Counted from the first letter of the stretch, positions 1 to 8,306 are shown. The stretch: 64,000 nt of DNA from VBDM01 sp964430565 (GCA_964430565.1 CAYSFD010000052.1:124001-188000), one strand, 5' to 3'. Notes: generated by a model not told the origin, from the letters alone. A program made the numbers and translations.

Positions 1-709
1 GCGCGGGCGCGCTGCGCGCGGTCACCAGCGCGGTCCGGATCGGCGCGCGGTCCGCCGGGTATTCGGACTGGATGCGGTGCAGCGCCGCAAGAAAGCTTTT
101 AAAAGGCCCTCCCGACAAAGGTTCCCTGGCAGCGCTGACTTCGTTCGCGGTGAAAGCTTCGAGCCCGTCGCGCTTGTAGACGCGCTCCGCCTCGTCGGAG
201 AACAGCACCGCGTCCCCGTCGAACGCGATCCGCAGCCCCTCGGTGACCTCGACGTTCTGCCCGACGTTGGAAGGCAGAATCGTCGCGGCGGCATGCCCCG
301 CGTCGAGGGCCTTGCGCACGTCGACCGGATTTGCCGAAAGAAACAGGTGCGCGTCGAACGCCGGTACGTAAGGATAGGTATTCTCGCCTCCGGTAAAGGC
401 CGCGCGCGCGATGTCGAGCTTATAGTGCTCAATCGAGTTCATGATCCGCATTCCGGTGTCGGCGGTGTTGCGTGATAGGAGGATCACTTCGACTCGGGCT
501 CGCGCGGGCGCGAGCGTGTTGAGCCTGAGGAGCTTCCTCACCAGCTCAAACGCGATGCCCGGGGCAAGGACTTCTTCTTCATGATCGAGCTGATACCGGT
601 GATAGGCGCCGACGCCTTGCTCTTCGAACACGCGGTTGGATTCCTCGAGGTCGAACAGGGCCCGCGAGGAGATTGCAACCACGAGCTTTCCGTCGAAGGA
701 GGCGGGCAT
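1..709 (-). CDS. 5'-nucleotidase (PF06189 type), 3' end outside window
   Basis: This is a cytosolic nucleotidase that would release phosphate from nucleoside 5'-monophosphates. The reading frame is open from the ATG at 709 to the left edge, giving 236 codons with no stop, so the C-terminus is missing. Recognisable family stretches are the N-terminal KLVVAISSRALFDLEESN, then VEVILLSRNTADTG, NSIEHYKLDIARAAFTGGE and AHLFLSANPVDVRKALDAGH. These match my memory of the bacterial 5'-nucleotidase family closely. The start is chosen because the family begins a few residues before KLVV and no other in-frame ATG lies before the tRNA gene. The gene diverges from thiS. Antisense frames here are shadows. 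Confidence 0.82.
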   Translation of the reverse strand, partial: MPASFDGKLVVAISSRALFDLEESNRVFEEQGVGAYHRYQLDHEEEVLAPGIAFELVRKLLRLNTLAPARARVEVILLSRNTADTGMRIMNSIEHYKLDIARAAFTGGENTYPYVPAFDAHLFLSANPVDVRKALDAGHAAATILPSNVGQNVEVTEGLRIAFDGDAVLFSDEAERVYKRDGLEAFTANEVSAAREPLSGGPFKSFLAALHRIQSEYPADRAPIRTALVTARSAPA

Positions 710-736
710 GAAGTTGGTGCGCGCGATGGTCTGTTT

Positions 737-810
737 TGGAGCGGGCGAAGGGAATCGAACCCTCGTCTTAAGCTTGGGAAGCTTTCGTTCTACCATTGAA
801 CTACGCCCGC
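737..810 (-). tRNA. tRNA-Gly (anticodon CCC)
   Basis: The reverse strand folds into a full cloverleaf. The acceptor stem is GCGGGCG/CGCCCGC with a genome-encoded CCA tail, the D arm is GTTC-AATGGTA-GAAC, and the T arm contains GGTTCGATTCC. The anticodon loop TTCCCAA has CCC at the anticodon position, so it reads GGG glycine codons. The outermost anticodon-stem pair is an A-A mismatch. The gene lies between the nucleotidase and thiS. Confidence 0.92.
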
Positions 811-851
811 ATGGTAAGATAATTTTACCCTCTCGTTCCCGGGGTTTCCAG

Positions 852-1055
852 GTGATCCAGCTCTCCGTCAACGGTCAAGCGCAGCGTCTTGAGCCCGGCG
901 CAAGTGTCGTGCGACTTCTGGAAGCGCTCGAGCTTTCCGGAAAGCGCGTGGCCGTGGAAAAAAACGGCGAGATCGTGCCGCGCAGCCGCTACGCGGACAC
1001 GCGGCTCGCCGACGGCGACGCGCTCGAAATCGTCGTTGCCGTCGGAGGTGGGTAG
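852..1055 (+). CDS. thiS: Sulfur carrier protein ThiS
   Basis: This small ubiquitin-like protein (67 aa) carries sulfur as a C-terminal thiocarboxylate for building the thiazole ring of thiamine. It ends in the diagnostic Gly-Gly (VVAVGGG), and its beginning (IQLSVNGQ) and the PxxxVxxLL spacing fit the ThiS fold. The start is a GTG at 852, because upstream in-frame residues overlap the tRNA and do not look like ThiS. thiG follows four bases after the stop, so the two are surely co-transcribed and the products form the ThiS-ThiG complex. No thi-box (TPP riboswitch) is visible upstream. Confidence 0.93.
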   Translation: MIQLSVNGQAQRLEPGASVVRLLEALELSGKRVAVEKNGEIVPRSRYADTRLADGDALEIVVAVGGG

Positions 1056-1059
1056 GACG

Positions 1060-1884
1060 ATGAACGCTCCGACGCGCCTTGCCGAACAGATCGCCGATCC
1101 GCTGCTCATCGCCGGCCGTGCTTATCGCTCACGGCTTCTGATCGGTACGGGAAAGTATCGGGATTTCGACGAGACCCGACGCGCCGTCGAAGCGAGCGGC
1201 GCCGAAATCGTTACCGTCGCCATCCGCCGCACCAACATCGGCCAGAACGCGAACGAGCCCTCGCTGCTCGAAGCGCTGCCGCCCAGCAAGTTCACCATTC
1301 TTCCCAACACCGCCGGCTGCTACAACGCCGAGGACGCGGTGCGCACGCTGCGCCTGGCTCGCGAGCTGCTCGACGGCCACGAATTGGTGAAACTCGAAGT
1401 GCTGGGCGATCCGAACACGCTCTATCCGAATATCGTCGAAACGCTCCAAGCCGCCGAAACGCTGGTCCGCGAGGGCTTCAAGGTGATGGTCTATACGAAT
1501 GATGACCCGATCGTCGCCAAGCGGCTCGAAGACATCGGCTGCGTCGCGATCATGCCGCTCGCCTCCCTCATCGGCTCGGGCATGGGGATTCTCAATCCCT
1601 GGAACCTGCAGCTCATCATCGAAAGTGCAAAGGTCCCGGTGGTGGTCGATGCCGGAGTCGGCACGGCCTCCGACGCCGCCATCGCCATGGAGCTCGGCTG
1701 CGACGCGGTGCTCATGAACACGGCGGTCGCCAAGGCGCAGAACCCGGTGTTGATGGCGCAGGCGATGAAAAAGGCCGTCGAAGCCGGCCGCGAGGCTTTC
1801 CTCGCCGGCCGCATGCCGAAGAAGCTCTACTCAGCCAGCCCCAGCTCGCCGGCCTCGGGTCTCATCTCACCGAAGGCCGCGTAA
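1060..1884 (+). CDS. thiG: Thiazole synthase ThiG
   Basis: ThiG condenses the ThiS thiocarboxylate, deoxyxylulose-5-phosphate and dehydroglycine (or iminoacetate) into thiazole phosphate for thiamine synthesis. The 274 aa product has the conserved segments RLLIGTGKY, HELVKLEVLGD (with the Lys expected to form the imine), VYTNDDP and GSGMGILNP, and phosphate-binding VVVDAGVGTASDAA. It is a complete TIM barrel of normal size. The ATG at 1060 follows thiS by four bases; in-frame upstream sequence belongs to thiS in another frame. The neighbouring trmB starts 10 bases after the stop. Confidence 0.96.
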   Translation: MNAPTRLAEQIADPLLIAGRAYRSRLLIGTGKYRDFDETRRAVEASGAEIVTVAIRRTNIGQNANEPSLLEALPPSKFTILPNTAGCYNAEDAVRTLRLARELLDGHELVKLEVLGDPNTLYPNIVETLQAAETLVREGFKVMVYTNDDPIVAKRLEDIGCVAIMPLASLIGSGMGILNPWNLQLIIESAKVPVVVDAGVGTASDAAIAMELGCDAVLMNTAVAKAQNPVLMAQAMKKAVEAGREAFLAGRMPKKLYSASPSSPASGLISPKAA

Positions 1885-1894
1885 CCCCGCTTCC

Positions 1895-2566
1895 TTGCAG
1901 GAACGGCGCCCGATCCGCAGCTTCGTCTTGCGCCAGGGGCGCATGTCGAGCGCGCAGCGCCGCGCCCACGCTGATCTCCTTCCGGTATTCGGCGTCCCGT
2001 TCTCCTCTGCCGTTGTTGATCTGGACAACATATTCGGCCGCGCTGCGCCCAAGATCCTCGAGATCGGCTTCGGCATGGGCGAAACCACTGCGGCCATCGC
2101 GCAGCAGCATCCCGAAAACGACTATCTCGGCATCGATGTGCATACTCCCGGCGTCGGGAGTCTGCTGAAACGCATCGCCGAACTGCGCCTGGGAAACGTC
2201 CGCCTCATTCAGCATGACGCGGTCGAAGTGCTGCGGCACATGATCGCCCCCACCACGTTCGATGGGGTGCATGTTTTCTTTCCGGATCCCTGGCCGAAGA
2301 AGCGCCATCACAAACGGCGTTTGTTCCAGCCGCCGTTCGTCGCTTTGCTGGCCTCCAGGATGAAGCCGGGCGCCCATTTGCACACGTGCACCGATTGGGA
2401 GGACTACGCCCGGCAGATGCTGGACGTGCTTTCCGCAGAGCCCCTGCTCGCGAACACCGCTCCCGGTTACGCCGAGCGCCCCGCCACTCGGCCCGAAACC
2501 AAGTTCGAACGCCGCGGCCTCGAACTCGGCCACCGCGTCTGGGATCTGGTGTTCAGAAAAATCTGA
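1895..2566 (+). CDS. trmB: tRNA (guanine-N7-)-methyltransferase TrmB
   Basis: TrmB methylates N7 of G46 in the variable loop of tRNAs using S-adenosylmethionine. The protein (223 aa) shows the N-terminal family signature RSFVLRQGRMS, the SAM-binding motif LEIGFGMGETT and the hallmark FPDPWPKKRHHKRR. A TTG start at 1895 is chosen because the RSFVLRQGRM block must be included and the later ATG at 1943 lies inside it. No better start fits after the thiG stop at 1884. The stop at 2566 touches the first REP-like repeat. Confidence 0.93.
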   Translation: MQERRPIRSFVLRQGRMSSAQRRAHADLLPVFGVPFSSAVVDLDNIFGRAAPKILEIGFGMGETTAAIAQQHPENDYLGIDVHTPGVGSLLKRIAELRLGNVRLIQHDAVEVLRHMIAPTTFDGVHVFFPDPWPKKRHHKRRLFQPPFVALLASRMKPGAHLHTCTDWEDYARQMLDVLSAEPLLANTAPGYAERPATRPETKFERRGLELGHRVWDLVFRKI

Positions 2567-2693
2567 CCACCCCGCCCGCTCGCGCGGGCACCCCTCCTCA
2601 TGCGAGGAGGGGAAGAAGCACACAAACGCTGTTTCCCCTCCTTTCTCAAGGAGGGGTGGCGCGAAGCGCCGGGGTGGTGAGCCGGGGTGGTGA
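2566..2693. repeat. REP-like double-hairpin repeats, two copies in inverted orientation
   Basis: Copy one (about 2566-2612) reads in reverse and copy two (2635-2680) reads forward. Each has a G-rich hairpin with arms CCCCTCCT and AGGAGGGG, a second short GC hairpin (here GCCCGC/GCGGGC and GGCGC/GCGCC) and a GGGGTGGT tail. An extra tail fragment follows at 2681-2693. The pair fills the space between the convergent trmB and hemW genes and might form a bidirectional transcript end. Confidence 0.9.
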
Positions 2694-2698
2694 GCCGG

Positions 2699-3892
2699 TC
2701 AGGCTCTCTCGGCATGCGGCAAGAACAGCTGAAGCAAATCGTTCAGGAAGCTCTGCCCTAAATCCGTCGGCCGAATGCGTTCGTGGTCGCGGACGATGAG
2801 GCCGCGCGCCTCGGCCTCCCTCAGCGGTTTTTCGGCCACTGCGATCTGCAAGCCCGTGCGCTCGACGAATAACGAGACCGGGAACCCCTCAGACAGGCGC
2901 AGCGCGTTCATCATGAATTCGAAAACGAGATCGGCGCGGCCGACTTCTTTTCGCTCCTGCACCGGCTCGCCGCGCGCGGCGCGCTCCAGATAGTTTCTGG
3001 GGTCCTTGCAGCGCATGCTCCGCTCGACGCGGTCGGGAAAGCTCAGCTTGCTGTGGGCGCCCGCGCCGATGCCGAGGTAATCGCCGAAGCGCCAGTAGTT
3101 GAGATTGTGACGGCACTCGCGGCCGGACTTCGCCCAAGCCGAGGTCTCGTAGTGGACGTAGCCGTTCTCGGCCAGTTGGGCCCCGATGGCGTCCTGCATC
3201 GCGGCGGCCGCATCCTCTTCGGGCAGCACGGGCGGATGCCGATAAAAAAAAGTGTTCGGTTCGAGGGTGAGATGGTAGAAGGACAGGTGCGTCGTGCCGG
3301 CTTCGAGCGCCGCCTGGACGTCGGCTCGCGCTTCGCCGGGCGTTTGTTCGGGAAGCGCGTACATGAGGTCGAGGTTGATGTTGTCGAAGCAGTCCCGGCC
3401 AATCTCGATCGCGCGCCGGGCCTCGGCGTCGTCGTGGATGCGGCCAAGCGCCCTCAAGTGCTTCGGGTTGAAGCTCTGGATGCCGATCGAGAGGCGATTC
3501 ACTCCGGCCTCGCGATAGCCGCGGAATTTTTCCGACTCGAAAGTCCCGGGATTTGCCTCCAGGGTGATTTCGCAATCGGCGGCGAGCGAAAGCCTTGCGC
3601 GGAACGCCGAGATCAGCGTCTCGATCGCCATGGCGGAGAAAAGACTGGGCGTGCCGCCGCCAAAGAAAACGCTGTAGACGCGCCGCCCCCATACGTCCGG
3701 AAGCGCGAGCTCGAGGTCCGTCACGAGCGCCTCGACATAGGTCCGTTCGGGGAGGTCGCCTTTTACCTGATGCGAATTGAAATCGCAGTACGGACACTTC
3801 TTCGCACACCAGGGCATGTGAACGTAGAGCGCAAGCGGCGGAAGCTGCGACAGGCGCACGCCGGAAGGAGACGGGGCCAAGGACACGCTCAC
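2699..3892 (-). CDS. hemW: Radical SAM protein HemW (coproporphyrinogen dehydrogenase-like)
   Basis: HemW is a radical SAM protein related to HemN. Family work points to a heme chaperone role rather than coproporphyrinogen oxidation. The 397 aa sequence starts with the iron-sulfur motif CAKKCPYC (CxxxCxxC, residues 29-36, where HemN would continue with another Cys). It then shows FFGGGTPS, ETANPG-like LEANPG and SIGIQSF. The C-terminal HemN_C domain is present. The ATG at 3892 overlaps the rdgB stop by four bases, and rdgB-hemW is a common proteobacterial pairing. In this host, rich in c-type cytochromes, heme handling would matter, but that link is inference. Confidence 0.93.
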   Translation of the reverse strand: MSVSLAPSPSGVRLSQLPPLALYVHMPWCAKKCPYCDFNSHQVKGDLPERTYVEALVTDLELALPDVWGRRVYSVFFGGGTPSLFSAMAIETLISAFRARLSLAADCEITLEANPGTFESEKFRGYREAGVNRLSIGIQSFNPKHLRALGRIHDDAEARRAIEIGRDCFDNINLDLMYALPEQTPGEARADVQAALEAGTTHLSFYHLTLEPNTFFYRHPPVLPEEDAAAAMQDAIGAQLAENGYVHYETSAWAKSGRECRHNLNYWRFGDYLGIGAGAHSKLSFPDRVERSMRCKDPRNYLERAARGEPVQERKEVGRADLVFEFMMNALRLSEGFPVSLFVERTGLQIAVAEKPLREAEARGLIVRDHERIRPTDLGQSFLNDLLQLFLPHAERA

Positions 3893-4512
3893 AGCCAGGC
3901 GCCCTCTTTCAGCTTCGCGAGCAGACGCCGCAGCGCCTTGCCGCGGTGGCTGACGAGATTTTTCTCGCCCGGATCGAGCTCCGCCGCTGTCTTGCCGAGA
4001 TCCTTCAGAAAAAAATACGGGTCATAGCCGAAGCCGTTTGCGCCGCGCGGCTCCGCCACGATCTCGCCCGCCCAGCTGCCTTCGGCGATGATCGGTTCGG
4101 GATCATCTGCGTGGCGCATGAGCACAATGACGCAGTAGTAATGAGCGCGCCGGTTGTCCTTGTCGGCAAGCAGCTTGATCAGCTTCTCGTTGTTACGCGC
4201 GTCCTGGGTGTCGCGCCCGGGCATCGAATCCGGAGACGGCGCTCCTGAGAATCGCGCCGAATGCACGCCGGGTTCTCCGTCCAGCGCCGCGACGCAAATC
4301 CCCGAGTCATCGGCAAGCGCGGGGAGCCGGGTGCGGCGGCTCGCGTGGCGCGCCTTGGCGAGCGCGTTTTCAACGAAGCTGCCGTGCGGCTCCTCGGCAT
4401 CGGTCACCCCGAGATTTGACTGCGGGACGATCTCCATCCCCAGCGGCGCGAGCAGCGCCTCGAACTCACGCAGCTTGCCGGGATTTGACGAAGCAAGGAC
4501 AAGCTTTTTCAC
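3889..4512 (-). CDS. rdgB: XTP/dITP diphosphatase RdgB
   Basis: RdgB hydrolyses non-canonical purine nucleotides (dITP, XTP) to monophosphates and so keeps them out of DNA. The 207 aa protein has the family start LVLASSNPGKLREFE, ADDSGICVAALDGEPGVHSAR with metal-binding residues, and the C-terminal GYDPYF and SHRGKAL motifs. It is flanked by rph upstream and overlaps hemW downstream by four bases. The ATG at 4512 is the only sensible start. Confidence 0.95.
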   Translation of the reverse strand: MKKLVLASSNPGKLREFEALLAPLGMEIVPQSNLGVTDAEEPHGSFVENALAKARHASRRTRLPALADDSGICVAALDGEPGVHSARFSGAPSPDSMPGRDTQDARNNEKLIKLLADKDNRRAHYYCVIVLMRHADDPEPIIAEGSWAGEIVAEPRGANGFGYDPYFFLKDLGKTAAELDPGEKNLVSHRGKALRRLLAKLKEGAWL

Positions 4513-4540
4513 GTATTCATTTTAACCCGGTGGTCAAACT

Positions 4541-4616
4541 CCCCTCCTCGAATGAGGAGGGGTGGCGCGCAGCGCCGGGGTGGTAGCTAAATTCTCCTCC
4601 TCATGTGAGGAGGAGA
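4541..4616. repeat. REP-like repeat plus a half copy
   Basis: A full forward copy (4541-4584) has CCCCTCCT/AGGAGGGG arms around CGAATG, then GGCGC-GCA-GCGCC and GGGGTGGT. A degenerate half copy (about 4593-4615, arms CTCCTCCTC/GAGGAGGAG) follows just before the rph stop. The repeats sit between rph and rdgB, which are transcribed in the same direction, so they would lie in any shared mRNA. Confidence 0.88.
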
Positions 4617-4618
4617 AA

Positions 4619-5338
4619 TCAGGGAAGCCCCAGCGCCTGCTTTTGCTTCTGAATGAGCTCGGTTATCCCTTGCTTCGCCAGCGCGACCAAGGCATCCATC
4701 TGGGCCGTGGTGAACGGCTGGGTCTCGGCGGTGCCCTGGATCTCGACGAAATTCCCGGAGCCCGTCATCACGACGTTCATGTCGGTATCGCAGCCCGAGT
4801 CCTCGCCGTAGTCCAGATCGAGCATGGGCATGCCTTGGTGCAAACCCACCGACACGGCGGCGACGAAATCGCGGATCGGCGAGGCAGGAAGAACTCCGCG
4901 CTGCAACAGCGTCCCTACTGCATCGTGCAGCGCGACAAAGGCTCCGGTAACGCTTGCGGTGCGCGTGCCTCCGTCGGCCTGGAGCACGTCGCAGTCCATT
5001 TTCACGGTGCGCTCGCCGAGCTTCTCCAGGTCGGCGACGGCGCGCAAGCTGCGGCCGATGAGCCGCTGGATCTCCTGGGTGCGCCCGGTCTGCTTGCCGC
5101 GCGCCGCCTCGCGCTCGGTGCGGGTGTGAGTGGAGCGCGGCAGCATGCCGTATTCCGCGGTGATCCAGCCTCGCCCGCGGTTCTTGAGAAACCCGGGCAC
5201 GACCTCCTCGACGCTCGCGGTGCAGATCACGCGGGTATCTCCGAACGCGATCAGCACCGAACCTTCCGCATGCCGGGTGAATTTCCTTTGAATGTGCACC
5301 TCGCGCAACTGATCGAAGCGGCGCCCGCCCGGTCTCAT
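4619..5338 (-). CDS. rph: Ribonuclease PH
   Basis: RNase PH is a phosphate-dependent 3'-5' exoribonuclease that trims tRNA 3' ends. The 239 aa product begins MRPGGRRFDQLR and contains ITAEYGMLPRST, TRTEREAARGKQTGRTQEIQ (split here across the core) and DLDYGEDSGCDTDMN. Its size is exactly that of the family. The start at 5338 was chosen from the conserved N-terminus, and a longer frame to 5461 is not needed. Its ATG overlaps the TGA of a 14-codon mini-ORF as ATGA, which in turn overlaps the PP2C stop (see the tandem repeat entry). Confidence 0.95.
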   Translation of the reverse strand: MRPGGRRFDQLREVHIQRKFTRHAEGSVLIAFGDTRVICTASVEEVVPGFLKNRGRGWITAEYGMLPRSTHTRTEREAARGKQTGRTQEIQRLIGRSLRAVADLEKLGERTVKMDCDVLQADGGTRTASVTGAFVALHDAVGTLLQRGVLPASPIRDFVAAVSVGLHQGMPMLDLDYGEDSGCDTDMNVVMTGSGNFVEIQGTAETQPFTTAQMDALVALAKQGITELIQKQKQALGLP

Positions 5339-5412
5339 GGTTTCGGCCACAGGTGCACGCGGATCGCCTCCGGTCTCATGGTTTCGGCTGCAGGTGTTTG
5401 TGGATCGCCTCA
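5331..5412. repeat. 41-bp imperfect tandem duplication at the PP2C/rph junction
   Basis: Unit one is 5331-5371 and unit two 5372-5412. Both contain GGTCTCATGGTTTCGGC, CAGGTG and GGATCGCCTC and differ at eight positions. On the reverse strand unit two encodes the last residues and stop of PP2C, and unit one carries a copy of that tail and the start codon of rph. The duplication has therefore pushed apart two genes that originally overlapped by ATGA. Confidence 0.9.
5335..5379 (-). CDS. 14-codon mini-ORF bridging PP2C and rph
   Basis: The reverse strand reads ATG AGA CCG GAG and on to CCG AAA CCA TGA, giving MRPEAIRVHLWPKP. Its ATG overlaps the PP2C stop (ATGA at 5379-5376) and its TGA overlaps the rph start (ATGA at 5338-5335). 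The last 11 residues resemble the PP2C tail EAIHKHLQPKP because they come from the 41-bp duplication. It probably has no function as a peptide. It could keep ribosomes moving from PP2C into rph by stop-start coupling. Translation has not been shown. Confidence 0.4.
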   Translation of the reverse strand: MRPEAIRVHLWPKP

Positions 5413-6278
5413 CGGATTTCGGCGATGGCGATGTCAACCTCCTCGTCAGTGAGATCGCCATCCTGAGCCTTGCTGAAATCCTCGCGCTGAGTAGTAACGC
5501 CGTCCAGATCCGGAAATGGGACGGTCGTCGCGCCGGCGGGGCTTTCCTCCCAGGCGACGGCCACGACCGACAGGTTGTCGGAATCCTTGCCGGCGCGCGC
5601 CTCCGCCAGGTCGAGCAATTCGGGCATCGTATTCATGATGTCGCCATTCAGAAGCGCGGCGGTGATGAGTTTGCGCGTAAGCGGCCCCCATACTCCATCG
5701 GTGCAAAGGAGCAGGGTGTCGCCCTGTTGCAGAACCATCTGCTTGGACAGCTCGACCTCCGGCGGAGTGGCTGCTCCGATACAGTTGAAAATCTTGTTGC
5801 GGTCCGGATGAACGGCGACAGCTTCTTCGCGGATACGGCCCCGGTCAACCAGAATTTGCACACGCGAATGATCGCGGGTCTGGGCCTGAACCTGGCCCCC
5901 GCGCACGTGATACAGACGCGAATCGCCCACGTGCGCCCAGTGCGCCATTGAATCCTGCACCACGCAGGCGACACAAGTAGTTCGCGGCGATTCGGCGAGA
6001 CCGCGCGCTCTGGCGTAGTCCGCGAGCGCGAAATGCGCCTCTTTGATGCCTTTTCTCAGAAAATCCGACGGATCCGCAAGCTTGGTCTTTGCATCGCGCT
6101 GGAACGCTTCGGTGAGGTACTGGACCGTGATCTGAGCGGCCACCTCTCCATGCAGGTGCCCTCCCATGCCGTCGGCCACCACCGTCAGCAGCGTGTCGCG
6201 CGTGTAGGCGTACCCGATACGGTCCTGGTTTGCCTTGCGTCCCCCTTTGCGGCTTTCCTGGAAGATCGAAAACTTCAT
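5376..6278 (-). CDS. PP2C-family Ser/Thr protein phosphatase
   Basis: This is a metal-dependent protein phosphatase (300 aa) expected to remove phosphate from Ser/Thr residues. Visible motifs are an N-terminal NQDRIGY, VVADGMGGHLHGE, AHVGDSRLYHVRGG and LCTDGVWGPL, together providing the metal-binding aspartates. The C-terminal 50 residues are acidic and variable. It overlaps the kinase gene (stop 6275) by four bases, so kinase and phosphatase are made together and probably act on the same targets. The stop lies in the 41-bp duplicated segment that leads into rph. Confidence 0.92.
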   Translation of the reverse strand: MKFSIFQESRKGGRKANQDRIGYAYTRDTLLTVVADGMGGHLHGEVAAQITVQYLTEAFQRDAKTKLADPSDFLRKGIKEAHFALADYARARGLAESPRTTCVACVVQDSMAHWAHVGDSRLYHVRGGQVQAQTRDHSRVQILVDRGRIREEAVAVHPDRNKIFNCIGAATPPEVELSKQMVLQQGDTLLLCTDGVWGPLTRKLITAALLNGDIMNTMPELLDLAEARAGKDSDNLSVVAVAWEESPAGATTVPFPDLDGVTTQREDFSKAQDGDLTDEEVDIAIAEIREAIHKHLQPKP

Positions 6279-7222
6279 CGTCCGGCCCCCTTCATCCAGG
6301 TGCCGCGCAGCGTGTCGAGCATCGAGCGCTTGCGGTGAATTTCAGGGTCCTTCTCCTCCATCAGCACTTTTTGCAGCGCGAACACGCTCTGCGGGCGCTT
6401 CATATGATCGAGCTCGAGGCACCAGTCCACCGTCTCCAGAAGCTGGCGGGAATACCTGGCGTTCCCTACTTTGGTGGCGGAGACATAGCGGTCCTTTTCC
6501 AGGCGTTCGTCGGCCGCCTGCGGCGCCATGGCCGAGAGGCAGGCGAAAATGCTCGCGCCGACGGAGTAGCAGTCGCTCCAGGGTCCGAGCAGCTCGCGGT
6601 TCGTATATTGCTCGGGCGAGGCGTAGCCGGGGGTGTAGACAGGATTCAGACGCAGTCCCTCCTCAACAAAGGTTTGTCGCGCAGCTCCGAAATCGATCAA
6701 TACCGGCGAAAGGTCATTGCGAATGTAGATGTTGGCCGGCTTGATGTCCAGGTGAAGCAGCTTGTTCGAGTGCACCTCGCGCAGCCCGTTCAGCAACAGG
6801 GAGAAAACGTGACGGATGAAAATCTCCTTGACCGCACCGCGGCACGCCACGATGTGCTCCTGCAGAGTCCTGCCTCTTTCGTAGCGCATCGCCAGGTACA
6901 CCGTTTCGTTGGCGCGAAAGAAGTTGAGCACGCGCACCACATTCGGATGCGACAGTCGAGCGAGCGCCCGGCCTTCCTCGAAGAAACACTTCATACCGAA
7001 GCGAAAAGTGGTCAGGTTCTCCTCGGAGATCGAGGGCAGCACGTCGCCCTCCTTGCGCAAGGCGAGCTGACTCGGGAGATACTCCTTGATCGCGACCGGC
7101 TGATCGTGCTCGTCGTGGGCGAGATAGACGATGGAAAAACCGCCGCTCGCGAGCACGTTCGCAATGCGGTAGTTTTCCAGCTGATAGCCGTTCGGCAACG
7201 GCTGATTTGCCTGCTGAACCAT
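6275..7222 (-). CDS. Serine/threonine protein kinase
   Basis: This is a Hanks-type kinase of 315 aa with no transmembrane segment, so it is cytosolic. It has the glycine loop ASGGFSIVY, the catalytic lysine in VAIKEY, the catalytic loop HLDIKPANIYI, DFGAARQ for magnesium binding and a SPEQY activation-segment end. The residue before the catalytic Asp is Leu rather than Arg, so it is a non-RD kinase that may not need activation-loop phosphorylation. It is followed, with overlap, by the PP2C phosphatase. The gene diverges from yicC over a 93-bp spacer. Confidence 0.92.
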   Translation of the reverse strand: MVQQANQPLPNGYQLENYRIANVLASGGFSIVYLAHDEHDQPVAIKEYLPSQLALRKEGDVLPSISEENLTTFRFGMKCFFEEGRALARLSHPNVVRVLNFFRANETVYLAMRYERGRTLQEHIVACRGAVKEIFIRHVFSLLLNGLREVHSNKLLHLDIKPANIYIRNDLSPVLIDFGAARQTFVEEGLRLNPVYTPGYASPEQYTNRELLGPWSDCYSVGASIFACLSAMAPQAADERLEKDRYVSATKVGNARYSRQLLETVDWCLELDHMKRPQSVFALQKVLMEEKDPEIHRKRSMLDTLRGTWMKGAGR

Positions 7223-7315
7223 TAAGGGGGTAGCGGCGCGGCGTTTGTAACCGTTATGATAGCGGCGTTTTCAAAATTAGCGCCGTGCATTATACGGCGC
7301 GATCGCTCACGACCC

Positions 7316-8176
7316 ATGATCCGCAGCATGACCGGCTACGCAGCCGCGACGCGAGAGTTGCCGATAGCTTCGCTCTCAGCGGAGCTGAAAAGCGTAAATG
7401 GCCGCTTCCTGGACCTGCAGTTCCGGCTGCCCGAGGAGCTGCGCGCCGCAGAGCCTGCGCTGCGCGAACTGATTCAGACGCGTGTGGTTCGCGGCAAAGT
7501 GGAATGCCGCGTCTCGGTCACCCCGCCCGCCGGATCGGCGCCACAGATAAGCGTGAATGAAGGGCTGCTCGCCGCCCTTGCGGAGGCTTCGCGCAAGGTG
7601 CGTGCGGTGATCCCGGACGCGCGGCCGCTTGCCATAGGCGAGGTGCTGCACTGGCCAGGCGTTCTCGCCGACGATCGCTCGCCGCTGCTGCGCGAGAGCT
7701 GCGTCGCGCTCGTGAGCGAAGTTCTGGAGGAATTCTCCGCGACAAGATCGCGCGAGGGCGAAAAGCTGGGGAGAATGCTCATCGAGCACGTGGCGCGCAT
7801 GAAGGCGCTGCTCTCCTCGATCCAGCCGAAGCTGCCCGAGGCGATTGCCGCCTACGAGAAAAAGGTGACCGCGCGTCTGCGCGAGGCGCTGGGCGAGGCG
7901 AACGAGGAGCGCATCCGCCAGGAAATCGCGCTCTTCGGCGTAAAGGCGGACGTCGCCGAGGAACTCATGCGCCTGCGCGCGCACCTCGATGAGGTGAATC
8001 GCGTCGTCGGGGCCGGGGGGGCGGCCGGCAAGCGCCTGGATTTCCTGATGCAGGAATTGAACCGCGAGGCGAATACGCTCGGCTCGAAGTCGGTGTCGAA
8101 GGAGCTATCCGACGCGAGCCTCGAATTGAAGCTCTTGATCGAGCAGATGCGCGAGCAGATACAGAACATCGAATGA
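7316..8176 (+). CDS. yicC: YicC-family endoribonuclease
   Basis: The 286 aa protein begins IRSMTGYA and ends with DFLMQELNREANTLGSKS, the two signatures of the YicC (YicC_N plus DUF1732) family. Members act as endoribonucleases in E. coli (RNase involvement in small RNA decay). The start at 7316 was chosen because the family begins with M-I-R/x-S-M-T-G; the frame upstream is not conserved. The neighbouring gmk is typical for proteobacteria. Confidence 0.92.
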   Translation: MIRSMTGYAAATRELPIASLSAELKSVNGRFLDLQFRLPEELRAAEPALRELIQTRVVRGKVECRVSVTPPAGSAPQISVNEGLLAALAEASRKVRAVIPDARPLAIGEVLHWPGVLADDRSPLLRESCVALVSEVLEEFSATRSREGEKLGRMLIEHVARMKALLSSIQPKLPEAIAAYEKKVTARLREALGEANEERIRQEIALFGVKADVAEELMRLRAHLDEVNRVVGAGGAAGKRLDFLMQELNREANTLGSKSVSKELSDASLELKLLIEQMREQIQNIE

Positions 8177-8306
8177 GGATCGAGGAGAACAGATCCTTCG
8201 CGGAGTTTACCCTCGAGCGAAGCGAAGGGCTCAGGATGACAAGGCAGAGATCTCGAATGAGATTTCTTTCCTTGATCCTGACGGCTTGATCCTCGATCCT
8301 ACCCTC

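Noticed and set aside
810..851. TPP riboswitch before thiS
   Set aside because: Only 41 bases separate tRNA-Gly from the thiS start, and no thi-box sequence is visible.
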